Assembly (NCBI GenBank): GCA_964551995.1
Contig: CAZKFD010000011.1
Coordinates: 62,001-126,000, forward strand
DNA: 64,000 bases
Origin: DATKJS01 sp964551995
Lineage (GTDB): Bacteria; Acidobacteriota; Aminicenantia; Aminicenantales; Saccharicenantaceae
Reading direction: 5' to 3'
Of the stretch, positions 18,004 through 26,919 are shown in pieces (position 1 is the stretch's first letter; the number at the start of each line of letters is the position of its first letter). A program made the translations under genes and the position numbers. Below the pieces are notes generated by a model, which ran no database searches, was not told where the DNA came from, and worked only from the letters and a program-made list of their open reading frames with translations.

Positions 18004-19260
18004 ATGGTCCCCGATGCCGCCGTTCCCGGAGTGACGCCGCCCGCCGTTGCCAGGAGATCTGCCGCGGCCGGTTATTTCGTGCCTGCCGTTCTGGCCATCT
18101 GCCTGCTGTTTTCGATCGTGATGGCCATCCGGAAGCCCATCCCCCACGGCCACCAGTATGAGCTGGCTGTTTTTCTGTATGCAAACTTGATCTTTGTTTG
18201 GTTCCTCTATGCGGTCCGGCCGGCGTGGATCTTCCGGAAAGCGCTCCTCATCGGCATCCTCGCGATCGGACTCGTCTTCGGCGCTTGGGGTCTGGCCCGG
18301 ATGGACCCGCACCCGGAAGTCGTTTCCGTATACGGCTCCGTCTTCGAGGCGCTCAAGAACGGCCAGAACCCCTATACGTGTGGAACGATCTTCCATTGGG
18401 CTGAGTTCCGCCGCGTCGTCTACGGGAATTTCAATTACATGCCGATGGAAATCTACCCCTATTATGCGGCCCGGCTCATTGCCGGCCGGTGGAACCTTGC
18501 CGTGCTGACCATCGCCATCCTACTCTTCCAGGCGATCGCGTGTCTCGTCCTTGTCCGGACGTTTCCGAAGATCAGGCTGGCCTATCTCTGGCCCCTCTTC
18601 CCGTTGTTCATCTTTGGCGAGTTCCGGACGAACTCGGCCGTGACGCTCCTCATGGCGGCCCTGATCCTCTGGGCCATCAAAAAGGAGCGCGACATGCCCG
18701 GCAAAGGCTACCGCTATCTCGTTGCCGTCCTGTTCGGGATCGGGCTGACGACCAAGTTCCTGATCATCCCCTTCTTCGCGGCCTACTATTGGAACAAGTT
18801 CGACGCGAAGAGGCTCCGTTCGCTCTTCGACATCGCCGTCGAGGCCGGCATCGGCTTGGCGACGGCGCTCCTCATCATCGTGCCCTACGGCGTGAAGGCC
18901 GTGGTGAAGAGCACCGTCCTCTTTAACCTCGTCCTGAAGGACCGGGACGCGGAGACGACCTTTTTTCCGAACGTCCTGTCGGGGGCCTTCAGTTGGGCCG
19001 GACTCTCGGCGTGGTATCCCTACATCGCCCTGGCCGTCTTCGCCGCCGCAATTTTGGTCGCGCCCAGGCTCAATGTCTTCTCGGCCATGCTGGCCGCGAC
19101 TTTCGCTTTCTTGATCGCCTCGCCCACGCCGAGATCGCAGTTCCTGAGCACTGTCATCTACCTGGCCGTTGCCGGGATCTATATGAACGCGGAGCGAATG
19201 GGGACATTGCCCGCGAAGGTTTGGAGGGCCGGATGCGCCGCAGAGGCCGGCCCAGCCTGA
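18004..19260 (+). CDS. GT-C membrane glycosyltransferase (GT87-like)
   Basis: 418 residues with about 10-12 membrane segments. The first extracytoplasmic loop has MDPHPEVVSVYGSVFEALKNGQNPYTC, an acidic/GQNPY pattern seen in polyprenyl-phosphate-dependent GT-C enzymes (DUF2029/GT87). Such enzymes add mannose or other sugars outside the inner membrane. The gene at 20247-21647 shows the same pattern (HIDVFTIC, then LLRAGHNPYDF), so the two are paralogues flanking a methyltransferase. GGAAGAGAGG lies just before the ATG. The last residues overlap the following gene if that gene starts at 19233. Confidence 0.75.
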   Translation: MVPDAAVPGVTPPAVARRSAAAGYFVPAVLAICLLFSIVMAIRKPIPHGHQYELAVFLYANLIFVWFLYAVRPAWIFRKALLIGILAIGLVFGAWGLARMDPHPEVVSVYGSVFEALKNGQNPYTCGTIFHWAEFRRVVYGNFNYMPMEIYPYYAARLIAGRWNLAVLTIAILLFQAIACLVLVRTFPKIRLAYLWPLFPLFIFGEFRTNSAVTLLMAALILWAIKKERDMPGKGYRYLVAVLFGIGLTTKFLIIPFFAAYYWNKFDAKRLRSLFDIAVEAGIGLATALLIIVPYGVKAVVKSTVLFNLVLKDRDAETTFFPNVLSGAFSWAGLSAWYPYIALAVFAAAILVAPRLNVFSAMLAATFAFLIASPTPRSQFLSTVIYLAVAGIYMNAERMGTLPAKVWRAGCAAEAGPA

Positions 19261-20183
19261 GGGACCGTGGCGCGGAGACGGCCTCGTCCGTATGGAAGGC
19301 CGGCGGAAAACCACGGAGGGGCGTGAGAAAGAATATCGCCGGGGGGCCGGACGCGCCGCGGGTCGCAGATCTCGAGACCGTCGTTTCCTTTTACACCGTC
19401 GCCGACGAGAAAAGCCGGCTGGTCACGGGCCTGGGCCGCGTCGAATTCGCCCGGACCAAGGACATCGTCAAAAGATACCTGCCGCCCCCGCCCCGCGTGC
19501 TCCTCGACGTCGGAGGGGCCGTCGGCCGCTACTCCTGCTGGCTGGCCAAGGAAGGTTATGAGGTGCACCTCTTCGATCCCGTGCCGGCCCTCGTGGATGA
19601 GGCCCGGAAGGCCTCCCTGGAACAGCCGGAAGCCCCGGTCGCAAGTCTTCACGTCGGCGATGCCCGGGCTCTGGATTTTCCCGACGCGACGGCGGACGCC
19701 GTCCTCATGTTCGGACCGCTTTACCATCTCACGAGCGCCGGCGACAGGCACAGGGCGCTCCGGGAGGCCCACCGGGTCATGAAGCCGGGCGGATACCTTT
19801 TCGCCGCCGGCATCTCGAGGTTCGCCTCGGCTCTCGAGGCGGTCATCAACGGCTTTCTCGATGACGGAGATTTCTTCGGGATCGTGCTCCGGGATCTCCG
19901 CGACGGACAGCACCGGAACGACACGGCGAACCTGACGTATTTCACGGACGCTTATTTTCACCGCCCTGGGGAACTGAGGCGGGAAATCCAGGAGGCGGGG
20001 TTCGCCCCGCTGGATTTTGTCATGGTCGACCCGTTCGCCTACTCTTTCAAGAACATCGACAAGTATTGGGAGGATCCCGTCCGGCGGGAACGGTTGATGG
20101 ATATCCTCCGGAGGCTGGAAAGCGAGCCGGCCCTCATGGGGGCCGGGCCTCATCTGATGTGTGTGGCTTACAAAGCCCGGTGA
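19233..20183 (+). CDS. SAM-dependent methyltransferase (class I)
   Basis: About 316 residues. Motif I is VLLDVGGAVGRYSCWLAKEGYEVHLFDPVP, then ASLHVGDARALDFPDATADAVLMFGPLYHLTS, then EAHRVMKPGGYLFAAGISRF: a typical Methyltransf_11 or UbiE-like fold with a C-terminal cap. Two starts are credible: ATG 19233 (GGAGGG 4 nt upstream, overlapping the previous gene by 28 nt) and GTG 19323 (GGAGGG close upstream, VRKNIAGG). The shorter form lacks a basic 30-residue extension with no family counterpart. Sandwiched between two GT-C genes, it may modify the same glycan or lipid carrier. Confidence 0.82.
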   Translation: MRRRGRPSLRDRGAETASSVWKAGGKPRRGVRKNIAGGPDAPRVADLETVVSFYTVADEKSRLVTGLGRVEFARTKDIVKRYLPPPPRVLLDVGGAVGRYSCWLAKEGYEVHLFDPVPALVDEARKASLEQPEAPVASLHVGDARALDFPDATADAVLMFGPLYHLTSAGDRHRALREAHRVMKPGGYLFAAGISRFASALEAVINGFLDDGDFFGIVLRDLRDGQHRNDTANLTYFTDAYFHRPGELRREIQEAGFAPLDFVMVDPFAYSFKNIDKYWEDPVRRERLMDILRRLESEPALMGAGPHLMCVAYKAR

Positions 20184-20246
20184 CCCGCCGTCCGCGGTCA
20201 GGAAGGATGGAGTCCGGAGAGGAGGGACGGCTGTGAAGTTGACAGG

Positions 20247-21647
20247 ATGGCCCACGGCGTGACCGCGTCGGCTCCCTTTTCCGGGCAGTCTCCTCTCGAC
20301 AGAGGCCGGGAACAGCTCCCCCCGCTGGTTGTCCTCTATTTCATCGTCCTGGCCCTCGTGTTGCTGCTCACGCACGGCCACTTCACGACCGGGGGGCTGC
20401 TCATCACGACCCTGGCCTTTCTGGCCTATCTCGCCTCTCCGTGGCGGGCGGGACGAAAACCGGACCGTCCGTGGCTGACCCTGGAAACGGTGTTCTGCGT
20501 CCTCTGGCTGGCCTTTTCGGCCGCCCTGATGATCCGCAACGGGCTCATGTACCCCCAGATGAACCTATGGTTCGTCCTCCTCAGGACCGCTCTGGCCCTG
20601 AACTTCGTCTGCGCGGCCGCCACCGCCGTCCTGCTGTTCTCGAGCGGCAAAATGCCGCGGGCCGCGAGGGTCCTGCTCCCCGCCGCGCTCGTCCTCGTGG
20701 CCTCCTGCTTTGTCCTGACCCTGAAAGCGTCGCCCGCGCCCCATATCGATGTCTTCACGATCTGCTCCAAGGCCGTAGATTTGCTCCGCGCCGGCCACAA
20801 TCCCTACGACTTCCTTTACGCGGACATTTACGGGGGGAAATACACCTACCACCCCCGGCTCATGTATTGGCCCGTCGTAACCTACATGATCACGCTCGGC
20901 AAGCTGCTCGCGGGAGACGTCCGGTTTGGCTATGTGCTCGCCCAGTTCGCGGCGGCCGCCGGCCTGTGCCTCCTGGGCCGCCGCCGTGGATGGAGTCTCG
21001 AGAAGACCTTTCTGGCCGTCCTGGTCTGGTTCACTTTCCCCGTCTCTTTTTTCGTCCTGGAACAGTCCTGGGTGGAGGGGCTCCTCATGCCCGCGCTGGT
21101 CTTCTTTGTCTATTTCACGGAACGGCGGCAATGGGCGGCCGCGGCGGTGATGGCCGGGCTGGCGTGCGCGACGAAGCAATATATGATCTTCTTTGCGGTT
21201 TTTTCGTTCGTGTATGTCTGGAGGAAAGCAGGCCGGGGCAAGGCCTTCGGATACGCCGGCATCGCCTCCCTCACGACGATGGCGACCATGGTCCCTTTTC
21301 TGGTCTGGAACTGGCGCGTCCTTCTGGACCGTACCGTCTTCGAGATCCTGCGTTACGACATCCGGACGGAATCGCTGTCCTGGATCGCCTTCTCGATCAA
21401 CCGGCTGCGCGTTCCGTTCAACGCTTCGCTCTCTTTGGCGCTGACGGTCCTGCTGAGCGTCCCGGCCCTGGCGGTGATCCTCCGAAGGGGAGAGGTCCGG
21501 CCGGCCGACCTGATGTTTACCCAGGCCTCCGTCTTTTCCGCGGTTTTTCTCTTCGGCAACCAGGCCCTGTGCAATTATTACTATTTCCTGAGCTTCCTCG
21601 TCTTCCTCCACCTCGTTCTCGTGGACGGAACCGGGAGTGAAGCGTAA
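20247..21647 (+). CDS. GT-C membrane glycosyltransferase
   Basis: 466 residues with about 11-13 membrane helices. An extracytoplasmic loop carries APHIDVFTICSKAVDLLRAGHNPYDFLYADIYGG, matching the first GT-C gene of this cluster. Later segments include a basic inside loop (RRRGWSLEK) and LACATKQYM. It likely uses a polyprenyl-phosphate sugar in the periplasm; donor and acceptor are unknown. The ATG at 20247 has only a weak AGG upstream; GTG 20259 is possible. The downstream propeller gene starts about 26 nt after its stop. Confidence 0.72.
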   Translation: MAHGVTASAPFSGQSPLDRGREQLPPLVVLYFIVLALVLLLTHGHFTTGGLLITTLAFLAYLASPWRAGRKPDRPWLTLETVFCVLWLAFSAALMIRNGLMYPQMNLWFVLLRTALALNFVCAAATAVLLFSSGKMPRAARVLLPAALVLVASCFVLTLKASPAPHIDVFTICSKAVDLLRAGHNPYDFLYADIYGGKYTYHPRLMYWPVVTYMITLGKLLAGDVRFGYVLAQFAAAAGLCLLGRRRGWSLEKTFLAVLVWFTFPVSFFVLEQSWVEGLLMPALVFFVYFTERRQWAAAAVMAGLACATKQYMIFFAVFSFVYVWRKAGRGKAFGYAGIASLTTMATMVPFLVWNWRVLLDRTVFEILRYDIRTESLSWIAFSINRLRVPFNASLSLALTVLLSVPALAVILRRGEVRPADLMFTQASVFSAVFLFGNQALCNYYYFLSFLVFLHLVLVDGTGSEA

Positions 21648-21672
21648 AATCGAACAGGAGGTAAAAAAAGAG

Positions 21673-22707
21673 ATGAAAACGTTTCGTCTCGGCTTGGCCG
21701 TTCTCTTAGCTGTGGCTATGGCGGGTTCTGCGCCGGTCCGGGCCCAGGACACGGGCGGCTACCGCCTCCTCAAGACATATACGCTCGGCGGGGAGGGCTT
21801 CTGGGACTACATGGCCTTGGATGCCGGAGCGCGCCTCCTCTATGTGACGCACGGCACCGCCGTCGAGATCCTGAACGTCGACACGGGCGTCAAGGGCGCG
21901 CCGATCACCGGCCTCAAGGGCATTCACGGTGTGGCCTTCGCCCCGGACAGGAACCGGGGTTACATTTCCAACGGAGGCGGAGACTGCGTGACCGTCTTCG
22001 ACCTCAAGACGCATCAGGTTATCGTGGAAGTGCCGACCACGGGAAAAAATCCCGACGCCATCCTGTATGACCCGTTTTCGGGGCGCGTCTTCACTTTCAA
22101 CGGGCGGAGCGGCAATGCCACGGCCATCGACGCTTCGACGGACAAGGCCGTCGGGACGGTCGACATCGGCGGCAAGCCCGAGTTCGCGGCCACGGACGGC
22201 GCGGGCACGATCTTCGTCAACGTCGAGGACAAGAGCGAGATCGTGGGTTTCGGCGCCAGGTCCCTCCAGGTCATGAAAAGATGGTCGATCGCGCCCGGAG
22301 AAGGCCCGAGCGGGCTGGCCATCGACCCCGAGCACAAGCGCCTGTTCAGCGTCTGCGATAAGCTCATGGTCGTGTCGGATTTCGAGAGCGGTAAGGTCGT
22401 CGCCACGGTCCCGATCGGCAACGGCCCGGACGCGGTCCGGTACGACGCGGGCACGGGGCTCGTCTTCTCCTCCAACGGGGAAGGGACGCTGACCGTCGTC
22501 AAGCAGGATTCCGCAGACACGTACGAGGTCCTCGAGACGGTGAAGACGGCTCGCGGCGCCCGGACCATGGCCCTGGATCCCGAGACGCACCACGTCTTCG
22601 TCGTGACCGCGGACTTCGGCCCGGCCCCGGCGCCAACCAAAGACCACCCGAGGCCCCGCCCGACGGTCGTTCCGGGCTCGTTCAGGGTGCTCGAGTTCGG
22701 CAGATAA
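21673..22707 (+). CDS. YncE-like secreted beta-propeller protein
   Basis: 344 residues from ATG 21673 (AGGAGG at 21656-21661), with a signal peptide ending near VRAQD. Repeated blades of about 45 residues follow: LLYVTHGTAVEILNVDTG, VAFAPDRNRGYISNGGG, VTVFDLKTHQVI, AILYDPFSGRVFTFNG and so on, the pattern of YVTN/YncE-type seven-bladed propellers (quinoprotein or lactonase-like). No catalytic residues are evident. The family is periplasmic and often copper or stress related, but a binding role is all that can be inferred. Confidence 0.85.
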   Translation: MKTFRLGLAVLLAVAMAGSAPVRAQDTGGYRLLKTYTLGGEGFWDYMALDAGARLLYVTHGTAVEILNVDTGVKGAPITGLKGIHGVAFAPDRNRGYISNGGGDCVTVFDLKTHQVIVEVPTTGKNPDAILYDPFSGRVFTFNGRSGNATAIDASTDKAVGTVDIGGKPEFAATDGAGTIFVNVEDKSEIVGFGARSLQVMKRWSIAPGEGPSGLAIDPEHKRLFSVCDKLMVVSDFESGKVVATVPIGNGPDAVRYDAGTGLVFSSNGEGTLTVVKQDSADTYEVLETVKTARGARTMALDPETHHVFVVTADFGPAPAPTKDHPRPRPTVVPGSFRVLEFGR

Positions 22708-22771
22708 GGCCCGAGGGCGCCCGAAGAAGCGCCCGGAGCAGACCCGCGGGCGGAGAGGCTTTCCGGCCGCG

Positions 22772-25700
22772 TCACTCCGTCGCGCGGCGGCGGACCATCA
22801 GATAATAGAGCGTCGGCGTGGCGATGAGGGAGAGCAGGACCGAGATGCAGAGAGCGCCGATGACCGCCACGGCCAGGGGCTTCAACATGTCGGCGCCCGA
22901 GCCGACGCCGTAGGCCAGGGGCAGCATCCCGAGCGCGGCGGCCAGCGACGTCATCAGGACGGGACGGAGCCTGCGGAGCCCCGAGCGCACGACGGCCTCG
23001 GCCAGATTCAGGCCTTCGGCGCGGAGCTCCTTGACGAAATCTAGCATCAGGATGCCGTTCTTGGCGACGATGCCGATGCCGATGATGACCCCCAGCAGGG
23101 AGACGATGTTCAGCGACGTCCCCGTGATCCAGAGGGCAAGGACCGTTCCGAAGAGAGCCAGAACGGCGCCGAACATGATGGCCACGGGCTCGTAAAAGGA
23201 CCCGAACTCGAGGAGCAGCACGGTGAAGACCAGGAAGATGGCCATGCCCAGGACCATCATCAGATTGCGGAACGACTCCTGCTGCTGCTCGTAGGTTCCT
23301 CCGTACTCGATCGCTCCCGGCGGCAGGGTCGGGTCCTTGCCGAGCGTCGCGCGGATTTCCGCCATGGCGCTTCCCATGTCGCGGCCTTCGAGGCGCGCCG
23401 AGACGGCCACGTCCTGACGGAAGCCGTCGCGCCGCAGCTCGAGCTGGCCGGGCTCCTCGACGACGTCGACGACCTGGGAGAGCTGGACCAGCTGCCCGTC
23501 GGCGGTCCTCAGCGGGAGATGGCGGAGCTTCTCCACGCGGTCGATGTCGGAGGGCTCGGCCTTGACGCGGACGGCGACGACCCGGTCCCCTTCGAGTACT
23601 GTGGAGGCGGTCTCGCCGATCATCGCCGCGTTGACGGCCGAGGCAATGTCGTTGGCGGTCAGGCCGAACCGCTCGGCGTCGACATAGCACACCCGGAAGC
23701 TGATGGCGGGGCCGCAGTAGACCAGGCCGTTGAAGACGTCGACGACGCCCCTGATCTTGTCCAGTCGTTCCGCGATCTGGGGCGCCTTCTCCTTCAGATA
23801 GGCCGTGTCGGTGGAGAAGAGCTTGACCTCGATCGGCTGGGGCGCGTACATCAGGTCGCCGATGAGGTCGCTTAGGATGCCGGGGAATTCCCAGATGACG
23901 TCGGGCAGGGCGGCGTTGAGCCTGTGGCGCAGCTCGGTCAGGACCTCTTCGGTCGAGCGCTTGCGGTCGGGGCGCAGCTTCAGCAGGAAGTCGCCGTTGT
24001 TCGGTTCGGTGATGAAGAGGCCCAGCTGGGCGCCGGTGCGCCGGGAGTAGCTCTCAAGCTCCGGGACCGACCGGATGATGTCTTCGGCGTACTTGAGCTG
24101 GCGGTCGGTCTCGGCAAGGCTCGTCCCTGGCGGAGTGAGGTAGTCGATGACGAAGCCGCCCTCATCCATCGGCGGCAGGAACTCGCTTTCCAGGCTCTTA
24201 TAGATGAAGGCCGAGAGGAAAAGGACGGCGGCGCAGGCGGCGATCGTCGGCCCGCCGTGCCGCAGGGCCGTCCGTACGCCTTTTTCGTAGATCCCTGTGA
24301 CGCGCCGCAGCAAGCGGCCGCCCTGTTCCTTCGAAACCTCTCCGCCCGCCGGCTCACCTGGCTTCAGCAGCCAGGCGGCCAGGGACGGCGTCAGGGTCCC
24401 GGCCAGGGCCAGTGAGGTCAGCAGGGCGACGACCATGGTCATGGCCAGGGCGCGGAAGAAGACCCCGGGGATGCCCGTCAGGAAGGCCAGCGGGATGAAG
24501 ACGACCACGGGGGTCAGGGTCGAGCCGATGAGGGGACGGAAGATCTCGCCGAGGCCCTCCCGGATGGCCGCCAGGGGACCGAGCCCGGCCGTCCGCTTGG
24601 TGTGGATGGCTTCGACGACGACGATGGCGTCGTCGATGACGAGACCGATGGCGGCGGCGATCCCGCCCAGGGTCATCAGGTTGAACGACATCCCGGCCGC
24701 CTTGATGGAGATCAGCGTGACGAGGACGGTGACGGGGATGACGAGGATGGCCACAAACGTCGTCCTCCAGCTCTTGAGGAAAAAGTACAGGATCAGGACG
24801 GACAGGATGAGCCCGAAGATGATGGCCTCCCAGACGCTGTGGACCGAAGCGCGGACGAGCAGGGACTGATCATAAAAGAACGCCAGCCTCAGGTCGGGCG
24901 GCAACTCGTTCTTCAGGATTTTCAGCTCCTCCCGGAGGCGCCGGGCGATGTCGAGGGTGCTCCCGTCCGGCTGGCTGTAGATGTTGACGAGCACGGCCAC
25001 TTTGCCGTCGGCGGTGACGATATTGAAGACCGGCTCGGGGCCCCGCACGACCCGCGCGAAATCGCGGACGAGGACCGGGTGCTTGCCGGAGACCGTCACC
25101 GGGAAGTTCTCGATGTCCCGGATCGAGTGCACGCGGCCGTCGACCACGGCCAGATAGAGCATACGGTTCTCTTCGTGGAGTCCCGTCGACGCGACGAGGT
25201 TGTTCTTGTTGAGCGCGTCCGTGACTTCGGACAGGGTGAGGCCGGCCGCCTGGAGGCGGAGCGGGTCGACGACGATGTGGTATTCGGGCGTGCGGCCGCC
25301 CACGAGGTCGGCGCGGGCGACGCCCGGGATCTGCAGGAACCGCGGCTTGAGCTGGTAGCGGGCGATCTCCCAGAGATCGATCAGGTTGCGCTTGGGGCTG
25401 GTCAGGCTGATGCCGATGATGGGGAAGTTCGAGAAGGTCACCCGGTAGACCTGGGCCTCGGCCGTGGCGGGGAGAGAGGCGCGGATCTGGGACAGCCGGC
25501 CGAGGACGTAGAGCTCCGACCGGATCATGTCGACCTTCCAGTTGAAGAAGATGTTGACCTCCGCCGAACCGCGCCCCGTGGCCGAACGGATCGTCGTCAC
25601 CCCAGGAATGTCTTTCATGCTCTCTTCGATCGGCCGGGTGATGGTCGCCATCATCTCGTCGGCTGGCATCACTCCGTTGTCGACGAGAATGACGACGCGG

Positions 25701-25849
25701 GGGAAATTCGTCTGCGGGAAGACCGACGACGGGATGGTCAGGGCCGAGTAGACGCCGCCCAGGCAGAGGGCGATGCTGATGAAGACGATGGGCAAAGCGT
25801 GACGCGTCGCGAACCGGCCGACGGCGGAATCTTTGGCCATGAACGTCAC
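22772..25849 (-). CDS. RND-family efflux permease
   Basis: 1025 residues with the RND plan: TM1 near the N-terminus, two large periplasmic loops, and two blocks of five membrane helices. TM4 carries GLVIDDAIVVVE with the proton-relay pair Asp406-Asp407, matching AcrB Asp407/408. Residues such as FPQTNFPRV and KVDMIRSELYVLGRLSQIRASLP fit the HAE1/CzcA-like broad branch. It exports hydrophobic drugs or metabolites with the adaptor and TolC genes directly upstream in the operon. Its ATG overlaps the adaptor stop by 4 nt. Confidence 0.95.
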   Translation of the reverse strand: MTFMAKDSAVGRFATRHALPIVFISIALCLGGVYSALTIPSSVFPQTNFPRVVILVDNGVMPADEMMATITRPIEESMKDIPGVTTIRSATGRGSAEVNIFFNWKVDMIRSELYVLGRLSQIRASLPATAEAQVYRVTFSNFPIIGISLTSPKRNLIDLWEIARYQLKPRFLQIPGVARADLVGGRTPEYHIVVDPLRLQAAGLTLSEVTDALNKNNLVASTGLHEENRMLYLAVVDGRVHSIRDIENFPVTVSGKHPVLVRDFARVVRGPEPVFNIVTADGKVAVLVNIYSQPDGSTLDIARRLREELKILKNELPPDLRLAFFYDQSLLVRASVHSVWEAIIFGLILSVLILYFFLKSWRTTFVAILVIPVTVLVTLISIKAAGMSFNLMTLGGIAAAIGLVIDDAIVVVEAIHTKRTAGLGPLAAIREGLGEIFRPLIGSTLTPVVVFIPLAFLTGIPGVFFRALAMTMVVALLTSLALAGTLTPSLAAWLLKPGEPAGGEVSKEQGGRLLRRVTGIYEKGVRTALRHGGPTIAACAAVLFLSAFIYKSLESEFLPPMDEGGFVIDYLTPPGTSLAETDRQLKYAEDIIRSVPELESYSRRTGAQLGLFITEPNNGDFLLKLRPDRKRSTEEVLTELRHRLNAALPDVIWEFPGILSDLIGDLMYAPQPIEVKLFSTDTAYLKEKAPQIAERLDKIRGVVDVFNGLVYCGPAISFRVCYVDAERFGLTANDIASAVNAAMIGETASTVLEGDRVVAVRVKAEPSDIDRVEKLRHLPLRTADGQLVQLSQVVDVVEEPGQLELRRDGFRQDVAVSARLEGRDMGSAMAEIRATLGKDPTLPPGAIEYGGTYEQQQESFRNLMMVLGMAIFLVFTVLLLEFGSFYEPVAIMFGAVLALFGTVLALWITGTSLNIVSLLGVIIGIGIVAKNGILMLDFVKELRAEGLNLAEAVVRSGLRRLRPVLMTSLAAALGMLPLAYGVGSGADMLKPLAVAVIGALCISVLLSLIATPTLYYLMVRRRATE

Positions 25850-26919
25850 TTGTCCCCGATGATGTGGATCTTCGTCTCCCCGGTGATGTTGTAGGCGTCC
25901 GTGGTGACGATGACCAGGCCCTCCTTGAGCCCTTCGCCCTCGACCTCGGCCAGGCCGGCGTCGCGGAGGCCGGCCTTGACGGGCCTGGGGATGGCCTTGT
26001 CGCCTTCGACGACCATCAGCACGGTCCCGCCGGCGGGGCTGGGAACGACGCTCTCTTCGGGGACGGCGAGGACGTCGCGGCGCTCCTCCGAGACGATCCT
26101 GACGCTCAGGAACTGGCCAGGCTTGAATTGCGCCCTCACCGGCAGGGACGTTCGGACGAGCACCGTATCGGTCTTCGGGTCGATGTCCTTGCCGACGAGT
26201 ATCAACGTTCCGTATCCCTGGACCCCGGGGCCGAAATCGACCGGCTGCCCGGTTTTGAGCGGGCCTGCGTCGCGGCTCGGGATCTGGGCCGTGAGCACGA
26301 GGCGGCTGAAGGCTATGACCTCGGCCAGGACCGCGCTCGGGTCGACGGTCTGGCCGATGCGGGCGTTGATCCGGACCACCGTCCCGGAAAGAGGCGCTTT
26401 GATCTCGAGATAGGACAAGTCTGTCCGTGCCGCGGCGAGGTCGTTCCGGGCCGCCTGGAGGGCGAGAGCTGCTTCCTGGACGGCCTTCTCCGAGGTCCCG
26501 CCGGCCGGGAGCAGTTTCTTCTGCCGTTCGTAGGTCTTTTCGGCGAAATCCAGCGCCTTTTCGGCCTTGGCCACGGCGACTTCGGCCAAGCGCGTGTCGA
26601 GGCGGAAGAGGATTTCGCCGCGTTCGACGCGCTGCCCCTCCGTGCAGCGGATCTCGGTCAGGATGCCGCCCAGCGGAAACGACAGGTCGGCTCCCGCCGC
26701 GGGCCGCCCCTCGGACGGCGGCTCGGGCTCGACGGTTCCGTAGGCCGTAACGTAGTTCCGGAGAGTCGCCCGGGTGATCTTCCCGACATGAACGGCCACG
26801 TCGGTGACGACTTCCTCTTCCTCGCCGGCCTTGTGCCCCAGGCCCTTGATGAGGACGAGAACGGCCGCCGCGGCGACCGCCAGAACGATCAACGCGGTTA
26901 TGGCCCTGCGTTTATTCAT
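25846..26919 (-). CDS. RND periplasmic adaptor (membrane fusion protein)
   Basis: 357 residues: N-terminal membrane anchor (about 8-26), then GILTEIRCTEGQRVERGEILFRLDTR (first lipoyl half), an alpha-hairpin (about 115-165), the second lipoyl half LSYLEIKAPLSGTVVRINARIGQTVD, and a beta-barrel with FKPGQFLSVRIV. These are hallmarks of HlyD/AcrA adaptors that bridge the RND pump to TolC. It overlaps the outer-membrane gene by 8 nt and the permease by 4 nt. Confidence 0.95.
   Translation of the reverse strand: MNKRRAITALIVLAVAAAAVLVLIKGLGHKAGEEEEVVTDVAVHVGKITRATLRNYVTAYGTVEPEPPSEGRPAAGADLSFPLGGILTEIRCTEGQRVERGEILFRLDTRLAEVAVAKAEKALDFAEKTYERQKKLLPAGGTSEKAVQEAALALQAARNDLAAARTDLSYLEIKAPLSGTVVRINARIGQTVDPSAVLAEVIAFSRLVLTAQIPSRDAGPLKTGQPVDFGPGVQGYGTLILVGKDIDPKTDTVLVRTSLPVRAQFKPGQFLSVRIVSEERRDVLAVPEESVVPSPAGGTVLMVVEGDKAIPRPVKAGLRDAGLAEVEGEGLKEGLVIVTTDAYNITGETKIHIIGDK

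Noticed and set aside
22014..23690. Long minus-strand frame across the propeller gene and the end of the RND permease
   Set aside because: Arg/Ser/Pro-rich shadow; the permease in the neighbouring frame is complete and the YncE-like gene on the plus strand is well supported.
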